Below the pieces are notes generated by a model. It was not told the DNA's origin, ran no database searches, and saw only the letters and a list, made by a program, of their open reading frames with translations. A stretch of 64,000 nucleotides of DNA from Zingiber officinale (Eukaryota > Streptophyta > Magnoliopsida > Zingiberales > Zingiberaceae). The stretch spans positions 8,083,705 through 8,147,704 of the forward strand of contig NC_055987.1 of the NCBI RefSeq assembly GCF_018446385.1, written 5' to 3'. Every line of letters begins with the position of its first letter. The first letter of the stretch is position 1. Shown here piece by piece: positions 39,990 through 51,409 of this stretch. Position numbers and translations under genes: made by a program.

Positions 39990-41800
39990 CCGCCCTTGTA
40001 CTGGCCTAGTATACGACCGGCTCAAATCCCGACGACTAGATGGGATTTGGTTAACAGTCATTTGAGCGACCACTCTTGACCGGCAAGGCCAGGTCTTCTT
40101 GAGCGGCTATTCTGAGCCACTGATTCGGTGACCACTCCTAATCGGGAAGGCCTAGTCTTTTGGAGCGGTTAGTCCATGGGTCCGATCAGCAAGGCAAGGC
40201 CCGACCTTCTCAAATGCTTATTTCGAGTCACTCATTTAGGTGGCCACTCTCGACCGAGAAGGCATGGCCTCCCAAAGCATGCAGTTAGTCCCTAGGTCCC
40301 TCATTCAGTGGCCACTCCCGATCGAGAAGGCCTGATCTTCTTGAGCGGTTGTTCCCTCATTCGAGTGGCTACTTCCGACCGACAATGCCTGGTCAGTCAA
40401 CTCACAAGTGACCACTTCCGACCGACAATGCCCGATCTTCCCAAGCGGTTATTTTAAGTCATTCAGGTACTCCCGGGTGGAAAGGCCTAGTCAATCAACT
40501 CACGAGTGACCACTTCCAACCGATAATATCCGGTCGTCCAAAACGATTATTCCCTAGGTCCTTGACCAACAATACCTAGGTTGTCGTCACCATTGCTTTA
40601 CCTTCGTTCCTCTTAAATTAAGAAAAGTCTCATTGAGTGAATAACCCATCTGAATATAGAAACGGAAGCGTACTAGTGCTAGCTGTCGATACATTAAAGA
40701 TGAAGACTCACGATATTAATGGTGATCCTTAGCGCACTAATTAATAATGATATTTAACACCAATTAATGATACTTATTAACATAACAAGAAGATGTAAAG
40801 CCATTAAGATAAATAATGGTCAAAGACATTTAAGATAATCTAAGATAGCATAAAAAGGGAGAAAGCACGAGGCAAACTAAAAAAAAAAACTTATTTCTAT
40901 TCATTAGTTTATATTTTCCTTTAATTTTTTCACTGATTCTGAGCTAAGCGTCAGACTGATAATGTCGAGATATCTCCGTACCATTCTAACTCTTTTTCTT
41001 GGTCTTTGATCTAATCTAAGTTTTCATACGACAACCATTCAATCTCCTCAAACTCTTCTATATGTTTCCTGCAATATCAATTAACATGTCGCAATCTTAC
41101 TAGTGGATTTCTATATTTGATGCGACAATAAGAAGAGCTTGTCTGTCGCAAGTCAATTGCTACATTGAAGGAAAGCCAAAGAAGTCAACACGTAAGGGAA
41201 AGCAAGGTACAATCAATGCAGGTGCCTCGATCGGTCGATTGCAAGGATCACTATCCGGTCGGCCCGATGGTGAGCCAAATGAGACTCTAATTATTTGACC
41301 CGCCAAATGAGCCAAGAGCTCGTGCCTAACACGCTGGTAATACGGGACGATCGGGTCGTCCGACCGGCTTTGGATGTAGAGTTGGTAATACGGGTCAATC
41401 GAGTCGCTCGACCGGCTCTAGGTACGACATTGCATTATACTCATAACGGACCGCCCGTCCGACGCAAGGAGTAACGCTACATAGAAGAGAAAAACAATTA
41501 ATAAGGAGAAGAGAAAGCAAAGGAGAACACGATAGCTATAATATGTAGAAGACAAGACGAAGATGTCTTCTGTTTGTCATTAAACACATCATTAAATAGG
41601 GGAAGACGAAAGATCATCCAGAAAAATATAAAAGGGTATACAGGTATGAAGAACAGGCAAAAAAAATATTTTGAGTTCTATGATTTTCTGCTTTCTTACT
41701 CTCTTCCCTTATCTTGATTTTGCTTTGTAGGATCATCGAAATCTTCTTCCTGGTGGTCATCCCATTCTCAACTTTCCAACTTCCTTTGTTCGGACAATAT
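39990..41800 (+). mobile_element. Degenerate Ty3/gypsy-like LTR sequence, copy A
   Basis: 40010-40560 is an irregular tandem array of a unit around GTGGCCACTCNCGACCGNNAAGGCC and TCTTCTTGAGCGGTTATT (each word within a longer period). CTGAGCTAAGCGTCAGACTG at about 40938 matches the gypsy LTR 3' motif also seen at 4040, 28490 and 33310. A second LTR-like piece (41150-41790) has TCGGTCGGCC-rich words and a GGATCATCGAAATCTTCTTC end. No protein domain is present. A fossil. Confidence 0.5.
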
Positions 41801-42720
41801 ATATATATATATTAAAAATAATAAAAAAATCATCAACCTTTATATATAGTATAACAGACTGTATGTTGAGATAATTTAGTAATATTTTACGTAACATATT
41901 TTAAATTTCTAGTATTTTGGAAAAAATCTTATTCTAAAAATTTGCAGTACTCCTTTATAATATTACAATAACCTACGTATTAATGAAATAATAATTATAT
42001 GAATAATAATAATATGCTTTTTAAATTTTCGTTTACAGCTTTAACAACTAAGGAAAAAAGATTAATATATGTACATGTTGTTTATCATACAGAATAATAC
42101 TTTTTTTTGTAAAAAAAAAAACTTATCGCCATTTTTCCACATGAAATTTAACATGGATAGACCATAATTTATGTTGTGATAAAATTAATTTTAAAATGCG
42201 ATATACACGGTCAAATTTAGATTATTAATTTTAATTTAAAATAATTTAAAATTAGTTTTATACAAAATTAACTAATAGACTTGTACTCCTCAAAAATTAA
42301 AAATTTACTAATGTTTAAATCGAGTGACTGAACCCTAGGAATTTTTTAATAGTATTAATTAATGAGTATTACTGTCATAATCTTATAATAAATTTGTAAT
42401 AAATGTTATCAAGTAGTTAAAACATTTAATACTATTGAATTCATATATATATGAGAGCATATTTTCGAGAGTATATTGCTTTTGATTTAAAGTAATTTAG
42501 AGTTTTTTCAGTTTCTTCCGTTAGTCTTGGACATTAGATAATAAAAATTAAAATAGCGATTTTTTTAATGAGAGAGGGAAATTTTGAAAGTGAAAAGAAG
42601 TGAGAAATATAATAGAAAAGTATTATATATTTTTATAATTTTATAATTTAAATATGCAAAAATGATAATATTAATCCAGTAAAATGTCGAAACTTTTTTA
42701 TTGCTTTGCTAAAATAAAAT
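41800..42720. other. AT-rich spacer upstream of the Ninja gene, copy A
   Basis: About 900 bp of AT-rich sequence with a TATA microsatellite near 41800 and no reading frame of note. Confidence 0.6.
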
Positions 42721-42747
42721 CAGCCTATGGCTAGCTTCTCCCATCAG

Positions 42748-43470
42748 TAGCAGTCCACGTCATCGGTCCTTTGGATTCACAGCCGCAAAACGGCTACAGG
42801 GAGAAAGAGACGGCGGCTGGACGGGCTAGCCGGCCAGATGGCGGGTAGACACGTGTCAGTCGCTCCTCCAAACCCTGCCTTCACGACACGTACGCTCCGG
42901 ACAGCATGAGGCCACGTCATCTGCGCTCTCGCGGTTAGCCGGTTTGGCGAGCGAGCGCCGACCGTCGAGCCGCTTGGCTTCTCTCATGCCCCCGCCTTCC
43001 TCGGTCGCCACGTGTAGCGGTTCCGCTCCTCCTAGGTCGACGCGTGTCTCGCTTCGCCGGCAGCCCACGCCACCGTTAGGGGCATTTTGGGCATCACAAA
43101 AATCCTCTGCGCTAGACTCCAGCAAACAACGGAATGCCCTCTCACTCTCTCATTCCTTTTACCTCTCCCTTCTCCGCTTCAAAGGCGGCTCCCCCTCTGC
43201 TCATCTCGGAGGTTTCGGTTTTTCCCCTGTATTCTTCTTTGATTCGTTCCATTTTTGAGCCTAAAGATGTCTTTTTTCTGCATTATCTTCGTTTCTGTTC
43301 TCGCCTGATGCGTTCTCTGCATTTCTGGCGCAATTTTTTTCTTAGAAATCTCATGGAAATTTTGAATCGATTGCGAAATCAGGTTCCGACTTTGAAATTA
43401 AGACTGTCGCCTTTGATCTGAATATGTTGCGCGTCTTTTAATCTTCCATTTCGAGTTTTTGGTTTTCGTG
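42748..43470 (+). promoter_or_regulatory. ABRE/G-box-rich promoter and 5' leader of Ninja gene A
   Basis: Within about 260 bp there are CCACGTCATC (42755), the palindrome GACACGTGTC (42848-42857), GACACGTACG (about 42885), GCCACGTCATC (42911) and CCACGTGT with core CACGTG at 43009-43014. ACGTG cores with these flanks are ABRE/G-box sites bound by ABI5/ABF-type bZIP factors. AFP/Ninja proteins are known partners of such factors, so feedback control is plausible. A C/T-rich leader follows to the ATG at 43471. Confidence 0.7.
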
Positions 43471-46233
43471 ATGGAAGCGGAAGCGGAAGCGGCGGAGGGG
43501 GACCTGGAACGCCATTCTTCGGCCATCGAGAGTTTCCCGAGAGATTTGCTTCGTAGATTGGGCGGAACTAGAAGCTCCGGCGAGCATCCGGACCCGCCGG
43601 GCGAGGATTCTGAGGAGGTCGAGCTCAACCTCAACCTCGGTCTCTCCATCGGAGGTTGCTTCGAGTTGGATCCGGATGCGAAGAAGCTGATCCGGTCGTC
43701 CTCAGTCGCCTCCTTCTCTCCGCTGCCGAGGGAGCAGGAGTTTCCCGCCTTTCCACCGACGAGCCTCGTGAGGACGGGTTCCTTGCCGTCGGAGGCGGAG
43801 GAGGAGAGGAGGAAGAGGAAGCAGTTGCAGGGCTTGAGGAGACTGGAAGCGAAGAGAAAAAGATTGGAGAAAAGGAATTCGATTAAATCTGGCGCTGCAA
43901 GATCTGATGAGGGGGTGGACTCAGGGAAGAGAACTCTGGCAGCACCGGTGGCTACCAATGGCCGTCTCGATCTACCAATTGGGAGCCAATTCCAAGGCGT
44001 CTTCACTATAGCTGTTCCACTACGGCTGTCGGAACAGGGTTCTCAATCCAAGGGAGCAAGGGCACAAGCCTCTGCTGGATCTCAAAGATGTAGCTCCTCC
44101 GACAACCAAACGCCGGCTCGAGGTATATACTCTACAATTGTCTAAATTTATCTTAACTAGCCATAATCAATCCTTGTCAATTTAGCTCCTGTTCAAACAA
44201 CGAACTTTCAGTGTTTTCATCATCGAGCTATTTATTTGCGTTACACTACTTTGAAAGATCTCTATTGTGTTTGAAATTAACAATCTGAAAAACATTGAAA
44301 AAAAAAGGTAGATTCGCTACCTTAGCGGCCCCTTAGTGCATCTGAAAAACATTGAAGGTAATTTGTGTCGTAGCTAAATTTATATGCGAATATGTTGGAT
44401 AGCTAATGATTTCTCGTTCATCTTTAGATAGTTTTGATAATTTAGCAAGTAGCATTTAACTGAATGGAGAATATAAGTATAGCTTTAAAGCTCCGTGAGG
44501 CCCATCCCAGCAGGACCTTCTGAATTCAATATCAAGTCATTACTTCACTTTTGGAACCGATCAACAAACTATTGGAACCTAGGGTAAATAGTAAGCCTGC
44601 GTGTGTTTGTATATATATGATATTTGCAAACATATAGCAACATATGAATTTTACTTTTCATAAAAACATAAATTAGCCCTAGAAAAATCAAAATAAATCT
44701 ACAATTGTTCACGGCTGGAACCAAGCTCACAAGTATTCTGAATTGCTTGTTTTTAGTCTTGTGTTTAGAAGGATATTCAGGCTCGCTTGGTTTTCATATG
44801 TTTCAAGTTGGACAAATAATTGGTTTCATTTAAAATTGTTTCAATCATGGCATTAGTTGATCAATATGCAAACCATATATTGAAGGCACTTCTAATGATT
44901 AGCATGTAATAACAACACTACAAATGATCGATGTATTTTTGATAGATTTGCTTACATGTCTCTTGTGGGCAATATAATCTCTTTTAATATTTTGGTTCTT
45001 TTGATTGGTCGAGGATATTGAAACTAGTTATCAATGTTTACCAACGGTAATCAATGACGACAAATCGTAATGACATCGTGTGCTTATACTCATTGACGAC
45101 AAATTGAGATCTTTTTATAGATTTGCTTACAAGAGCATTACCAACATCTGTTGTAGTATCTTGGTTCTTTTGATTGGTTAAAGATAAACAACACGGGTAG
45201 TCATTGCACACATCATTACCCGTGACAAGTTAGATCTTTCTCTTAGATTTTTGTTTGCAATTTGAAGATGCTTAAATTAGTGGGTATTAAGGACAAATGG
45301 TGGCAACTTCATTATACACATCATCACAGGCGACAGGTTAGACCTTTTTTCCTAGTAGATTTGCTCGCGTGTTCATTGCGTGCAACATAATATCTATTTT
45401 AGGTATTTTGTTCGATTGATTGGTAGAAGATACTTATACTAATGACTACAAATGATAAATTGTACACAGCACCAGTGATGGCAACATTGATCTTTTTTCC
45501 TAGACTTGCTTACATTACCATTATATGCAACAAAATCCATTGTGCTATTTTAGTTCTTTTGAATGATCGAAACTTTTTTAAATAGCAAGCATTGATGACA
45601 ATTAGCAACAAAATTATCATATATTCATGGATCATTTTCTTAAAGTCAAACTATCAGCATAGGCAATCATCTGTAATGCCTGTTTCAATTTGCTAGAATA
45701 TTGCTAATTGCGTTTCCTTTGAAAGAAATTGCTATTATGGGCCACTTCATGCATGTTGCTTTACATTTCACCATGTTCGTTTTAGTTGTTTTGTCATTTG
45801 TTTAGTCTGTTTACATAAATACAGTGTTAATTAAAGTTTCAGAGGCTAAAACAGAGCTTTCACTGCATTCCAACTTTATTTATTTATTTATTTATTTTTT
45901 ACAAACGCAGAAAGCACAATCACCTCAGGAATTCGGTCAGCCTCTACCAACGAGGCCGCTACTACACTCGCGGCGGAAGGCAAGCAAGAGTCCTCGGAAC
46001 GGAACACGGTGGGAGAGATGCCATGCGTGTTTACCAGGGGCGATGGTCCTAATGGAAGAAGGATCGAGGGGTTCCTCTACAAGTACAAAAAGGGGGAAGA
46101 GATAAGGATAGTTTGCGTCTGCCATGGCAACTTCTTCACCCCAGCTGAGTTTGTCACGCACGCAGGAGGCACCGACGTTGACCATCCTCTGAAACACATT
46201 GTCGTCTGCCCTCCTCCGCGAGAGTGCCTGTGA
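43471..46233 (+). CDS. Ninja/AFP-family protein, copy A, two exons, intact
   Basis: Exons 43471-44122 and 45911-46233 (GT-AG intron, phase 1) give 324 residues. An N-terminal EAR motif ([13 protein letters not shown], 50-62) is present. A middle block KKLIRSSS (71-78) and a basic [18 protein letters not shown] region (101-118, nuclear-signal-like, running on to RLEKRNS) follow. The C-terminal domain 254-324 starts [20 protein letters not shown] and contains [20 protein letters not shown]. In this family the EAR motif recruits TOPLESS co-repressors, while the C-terminal domain contacts bZIP factors such as ABI5 (AFP) or JAZ proteins (NINJA), so the protein should be a nuclear adaptor repressing ABA or jasmonate responses. 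The ATG at 43471 is used because the four preceding codons begin with TTG. An antisense frame (43398-44006) is an artefact. Confidence 0.95.
44123..45910 (+). other. Intron of Ninja gene A
   Basis: The 1788-bp intron starts GTATATAC and ends TTTTTTACAAACGCAG. Just before the acceptor is a TTTA microsatellite (about 45878-45900). It has several copies of the words GGTTCTTTTGATTGGT and TAGATTTGCTTACA between 44940 and 45560, a degenerate tandem repeat. No other gene is seen. Confidence 0.85.
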
Positions 46234-46525
46234 GGCGTACTGCTCTGAATCTACCTTCTTCCTCTTTGCTTTGTATTTTTTGTTTTTCTTCAGCGTAGAG
46301 TCTGAATTTTCTTTCTTAGCTGGACGCTTTCTTGTCGTTAAAGATGAATGTGAAATGTATATGGACTTTTCAAAGCCGAGGTTTAGACCTCACCTTTCTG
46401 TACGTATCTAATGTTGAATGACAAAAATACCCTCGTAAACTTAGACTACTTTCACACGCGCAAAAAGATTAATGGAAAACGAATAACTTCCAATAAATTA
46501 TTCGTCCCTGCCTCCCTCGTCGCAG

Positions 46526-47315
46526 AGCGTATGAAAGCTCTGCAGGAATTGGTTCCCAATGCTAACAAGGTTCTTTTTCATACTGGCATTTTGCGTCAAT
46601 ACCTTAAATGAATAATTTGTTTCTATTTTCGATTCGTCGATGCACTGCAGACGGACAAGGCATCGATGCTGGACGAGATCATCGATTACCTTAAATTTCT
46701 CCAGCTCCATGTCAAGGCAAACTCCCCTCCTCCTTCCCATTGTTTAATTTAATGTAGTCTTTATCTCTGCGATAATGGCAGTAATTAAGCTTAACGTTCA
46801 GGTCTTGAGCATGAGCAGATTGGGCGGAGCAGCCGCCGTCGCCCCGCTCGTCGCTGACATGTCTTCGGAGGCATAGATCTTCTCGATTCCTTGCATTTTT
46901 TATTTACTTTTAATTTGTTGAAATGACTCCTCTACGCGTCTGTTGATATTAGAGCGGCGGCGGAGCCGGAAGAGCAGGCGGAGCGGGAACGCTGAGGAGT
47001 AGTAACGACGGCCTGACGGCGGCGGAACAGCAGGTGGTGAAGTTGCTGGAGGAGGACATGGGTTCAGCGATGCAGTACCTGCAGGGGAAAGGCCTCTGCC
47101 TCATGCCCATCTCCATCCGAAGCTGTGGCGCAGAAACGAGAAACGGTGAAAAAATTGGTTTGTTTGATAGAAGAAGGGGCGTCCGAGGTATTGTGGATCC
47201 CATGCACCAGCCTGTTATCCTTCCACCGTTGAAGGTGGGTAGATGTGATTGCTCTGTGAAACCAGCCTCATCCAGTGTACCCATTATGAACCAGCAACAT
47301 CACGCCTACGCCTGA
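46526..47315 (+). pseudogene. Truncated LRL/UNE12-type bHLH gene, copy A
   Basis: Four exon-like blocks lie on the plus strand. 46526-46569 gives ERMKALQELVPNANK, 46651-46716 TDKASMLDEIIDYLKFLQL plus HVK, 46802-46870 VLSMSRLGGAAAVAPLVADM plus SSE, and 46953-47315 [11 protein letters not shown] then [20 protein letters not shown]. These match the C-terminal half of LRL/UNE12 (bHLH66/69/82-like) factors, which act in root-hair and reproductive development. The exons upstream, including most of the DNA-binding basic region, are missing. Two blocks end at GC instead of GT. The C-terminus after PISIR departs from the family. It starts about 290 bp after the Ninja stop. Probably a 5'-truncated pseudogene. 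Confidence 0.8.
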
Positions 47316-47490
47316 TTAAACCGGCTAACAATCAACTTGGAACGGGCAGGCTAGATATCGTACACTGAGAGAGTCCACGCCACGAACCCCAGCGACATCA
47401 TCCAAACCACTCATTGCCCCCGCTTGGGTCATAAGCTGTCACAACTCAGCTCGGCAATGAAGACGCAAATGGACAACAATACGTAACTGA

Positions 47491-47531
47491 NNNNNNNNNN
47501 NNNNNNNNNNNNNNNNNNNNNNNNNNNNNNN
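47491..47531. other. Assembly gap (41 N)
   Basis: A run of N lies between copy A of the duplicated segment and the scrambled stretch before copy B. Confidence 1.
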
Positions 47532-49884
47532 TATCTTTGGACTTAACATAGGCGAGCATCTATCCACCAACATTCGAGGAGTTCAAATGACTAATGGTAT
47601 TATGTCTACAACGTATATGTCTTGACTTCCCATTATACATACTACTCTGTGCCCTTCCAATCGCCGATTGACTATCGAAATTGAAAAACAACTCTGGACC
47701 AAAAAGCAACGTGATGATTTTACATCAAATGGTAAGGCTTCATCTTTTAAGCGTACTACTGGTTGAAGATCTCGACAAAATCGTGAATACATATCCACTA
47801 GTGGATTTGGAGTTCTTAAAGCTCCATGAAGATATCCAAAAGAAGCATCCAATATCCCTCAATAGACAGATATTTTCCATAATGTAATCCATAGGTCATA
47901 GTATATTTCAAATATCTAAGAACTCGCATCAACCTTCAATGAACATCGAGCGTCGATGAAGGGAAGAGTCTTGGTGAAAGCGACTCACTTGTTGGCCGAG
48001 CATATCGGAGACGGTTTGTAAGATACATTAAGCGCCTATTATCCGAGAGTATTCCAACTGCGATATGGTTTTTCGCAAAGTGTTGACTTAGATCCATAGG
48101 TGTTTTCACTGTCACTCTAGAACTTGCTTGAATCTTTTCAATATTCCATGGGATTGTGTTAGAACTATCCCTTCTGATGTCCTGAAAATTTATCTACTTG
48201 ACCCATATCTTTCATATAGAAATTTTTGGTCAACATTTTCTTTGTAGTCATGATTACATCATGATTAATGCCCATTATTAGCATGTCGTCTAAGTATAGA
48301 CAGATGGGTGTGTCTTTGACATAAATGCATTTGTCACATCCATTTATTCCGTTTGACAACATTACTTTGTCAAATTTTTCGTATCAATTTAGGCGCTTGC
48401 TTAAGTCCGTATAACGACTTAACAAGTCGACACGCCGCGAGGCTATAAACGAACATGTTCGCGAACTCTAGATTCTTCTTCCAACTCACCATTTAAGAAC
48501 GCAGTCTTAACATCCATTTGATGTATTTCAGGTCTCGAGCTCTCGATAAGATGGAACTCGTAATCCTTTCACGGTGAGTAGGTGTCGAGTAATTAAGGCC
48601 TCATCCTTTGGTTCATTACATCCCTTACATGCTGAAAAAAAAATAAAAATTAAATTAATTCTAGAACGATCTTGTGCGGTGAAGATTTTAAAAAAATTAG
48701 AATTGAGAAATCGAAATTGAGATAGAAATAATAATTTGAAAATGAAAATAGATGGTCTAAAAAAATCATACATGTTCAAATAAACATGTTTAGAAAATAC
48801 CATGATTTAAATTGGTATTTTAGATATATAAAGATGATTAAGAGATATTCCAATGTCCTGAAATTCTATTAGTCGATCGATGGTACGGAACCTATATTGG
48901 GTTACGAAAGTGCATCGACGAACTTGAACTAATTAGATTTAGAGCTTTCGTGAAAAATTGTTATTTTTTTTTCATTTAACAACTATTTTACTGAAAACTG
49001 TTATTGTTGACCGTGTTTTATTGAAAATAGATAATGATTTTTAAAAAATTGTCTTCTTCTATACTTCAAAGATAACGTTTTTTTTTTTAAAACGGTTGTC
49101 TATGAGTTTTTTTTTTTCGCATATGACAACAGTTTTAATCATCGTTGTCTATTAGTGTTGCTTACATGTTAATAAACAACAGTTTTATTAAATTATTGCC
49201 TATGTGCTTGTTTTGAGTCTAAGACTACTATGTTATCTTTGAAAGTTATTTTTAAAAAAAATAGTCGAAGATAGTTATTTGCCCATTTTTATGGATAATA
49301 TTGTCTTCATAGAATGTTTATCTATGCTCATTTTCATGGATGAAGTAAAATTTATATTCTTAGATGTTTTCTCTCTTACAATGAAGTTTGAGGTCTATTT
49401 GAGTTGATGAATTTATTCAAATAGTCAAGGGTAAATTTAAAATTTTCTATCTCATTATGGTACCGTTTAAATTTCTTAGCTTTTTTTTTTTATCACATTG
49501 CTAAATAATAGGAGGAATTACAACGAGGTTGCTGGTGTGATCAACAAGTTAAGATAGGTCTATTATGTTTGGTCTAGTGTCCAGTGTGCATAGCTTTGAA
49601 CACAGTGAGTCAGTGGAAGAGCGCCTTCAGCAGAAGGGCGACCTGGCGGTGCATCCCGAGGACGAGGCAGCGTGGGAAAAGTATTACCGGGCGAAGGCGT
49701 CTTGATTATTCCAGGAGACGGGGCGGGAAGAGCTGCTCGAGGCGAAGATAAACTGAAAGGTGTGGGGGGTGCGATCGGGGACAAGAGCTGTGAATGAATG
49801 CAGCGGATGAGAAGGAAGCACACGGCGTTAGAGGACAGTGGGAGGAAGCCGCCTTCTGAAGGCCATGGGAAGTTGGGTTGAATG
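47532..49884. mobile_element. Scrambled Copia-derived sequence after the gap
   Basis: Pieces parallel to 35760-38360 (Gag region, the right part of the hAT MITE, AT-rich internal region, first part of the 3' LTR) follow in the same order but with low identity. Interleaved among them on the minus strand, about 47880-48530, are pieces of the reverse transcriptase/RNase H region of an autonomous Copia element. Identity to element C jumps from poor to almost perfect near 49885. This is broken sequence; the mixture looks more like an unpolished or chimeric consensus than a natural nested insertion. Confidence 0.6.
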
Positions 49885-50504
49885 AGCCCTATTCCGGATG
49901 ATAGAGATCACTCAAGTAAGCGGAAAACTCGGTCTGAGACGAACGAAGCCGGAGCAAAGGACCCCGACTGAAAAAAAGTCAACGGGGTTGACTTTCCCAG
50001 CCAGGGCGGCCGGAACTGTCTAGGGCACCCAGACCCCTCCGAGGCGCCCGGAACCCTTCCGGACTTCCGAAGTTGACTTTTTGACCAGAACGCGTCAATC
50101 GTGATCTGAACGTTGGGGGATAAAGTTTTATCCCTCTCAGGGTGCCCCGACCAAGGCTATAAATATAGCCTTGGTCCAGAAGCTTTTCATCAATTAAGAA
50201 ATTGTAATTCCAACACTTGTGTGCTTCCAGTTGTAGTTTAGCTTCTTTCATTTCGCGTTGTTATTGCTATAAGAGGCTTCTCCCGTTCTCCGCCTGAAGG
50301 AGATATTCTAGTGCAACATCTTCCTTGGATTAACAACCTCCCCGGTTGTAACCAAGTAAATCTTTGTGTGCCTCGTCTTTTCAGTTTTTAATTTATTGCT
50401 TTCTTAATTTATTCAAGTGTTAGTTTAAGAAAGTTCGAGAAAGGTTGCGCTTTTTTATTTTCGGGCTATTCAACCCCCTTCTAGCCGGCCACCGCGATCC
50501 AACA
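49885..50504 (+). mobile_element. Copia LTR C, 3' portion, near-identical extra copy
   Basis: It matches 38368-38987 almost base for base and ends GCGATCCAACA, followed by GGATGTTGGGCTC as at 38988. Such identity exceeds that between the two LTRs of element C itself, so it derives from the same 3' LTR (or its allele), not from an independent insertion. Confidence 0.9.
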
Positions 50505-50776
50505 GGATGTTGGGCTCACTGGGCTGCCTTGATCTATCAAATTAAGTGTCCTGGGACCCATCCATCAAACAAGAGCATAGAATACGTAGTAAAATGTCCC
50601 TGGGCAAATAAGTAGGTTTGAATTCCAACTTGTAACGTATTAGGACGTTCTCTAATAGGATAATAGGATGATAAATCTAAGGGCTGACCACTCTACATGC
50701 ATGATTATGAGTATTTCTTAATTTACTTCAAGGGTAAAATATAGAATTAGATCATCTACATCAAAATTAATTAATT

Positions 50777-50778
<2 letters not shown>

Positions 50779-50822
<44 letters not shown>
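50779..50822. repeat. TA microsatellite
   Basis: About 22 TA repeats are present where copy A has short ATATATATAAATAAG stretches. Another TA run lies at 53236-53262. Confidence 0.95.
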
Positions 50823-50829
<7 letters not shown>

Positions 50830-51409
50830 GATATTTTCTCTCTAAGTGGAAAACAAGAGTCAAGTCAAAAATAGATTGGCCAGGGGCGTAACCAAGATTA
50901 AAATTACCTTGGTTGATCGTCGGCGTTGGTGTTCCGACGATGATGATTCTGGCCGAGTCGTGATGACAAGGTGGAGTCAACGTCGCTTGTGTCAGGGAGA
51001 ACAATGGCGACAAAACTATCAACGAGGATAGCAATGAATGTGATGTCGTGGTGGTCAGGGAGGAAGATAGCGATGGCAAGGTCGTGGCTGTGGCTATGGC
51101 AATGCCCCACAGATATAGCACGCTAATAAGGAGAAAGTTTGTCGTGGTTATGCTAGTCAAGTCGCAGCTAGATGCATGCGAGGAGACACAAGGAAGGCGA
51201 CGACACCAGCAACTCGTGCGACAGATAGAACGGTACACGTAAGGAGGTGAAGCAGCAAATAAGGAAAAATTTAGGTTTAATTAAAATTTTTGACAATTCA
51301 ATAGAGAGAAATAAGGACTGAAATGAAATTACTATAGACAATATGGGCTAAAATAAAATGAGGATGAGGTTGAAATAAAATTTTACTTGTATGTTTTTTA
51401 AAATGGGTG

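Larger units (their letters stand above)
39116..47471 (+). repeat. Large duplicated segment, copy A
   Basis: From ATAGAATACGTAG to CGCAAATG, this 8.36-kb segment matches 50577-58833 in the same order and orientation. It contains degenerate LTR sequence, a Ninja/AFP gene and a truncated bHLH gene. Differences are scattered substitutions and small indels. The right edge lies 19 bp before a run of N. Confidence 0.95.

Noticed and set aside
43398-44006. Antisense 202-residue frame across Ninja exon 1 (and 54813-55421 in copy B)
   Set aside because: Mirror of the GC-rich coding exon; the sense frame has clear Ninja motifs and the antisense frame has none.
48165-48362. Copia reverse transcriptase fragment as evidence of an autonomous element here
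   Set aside because: It is a piece within a scrambled, gap-adjacent stretch mixed with other element parts, so it does not show a resident autonomous copy.
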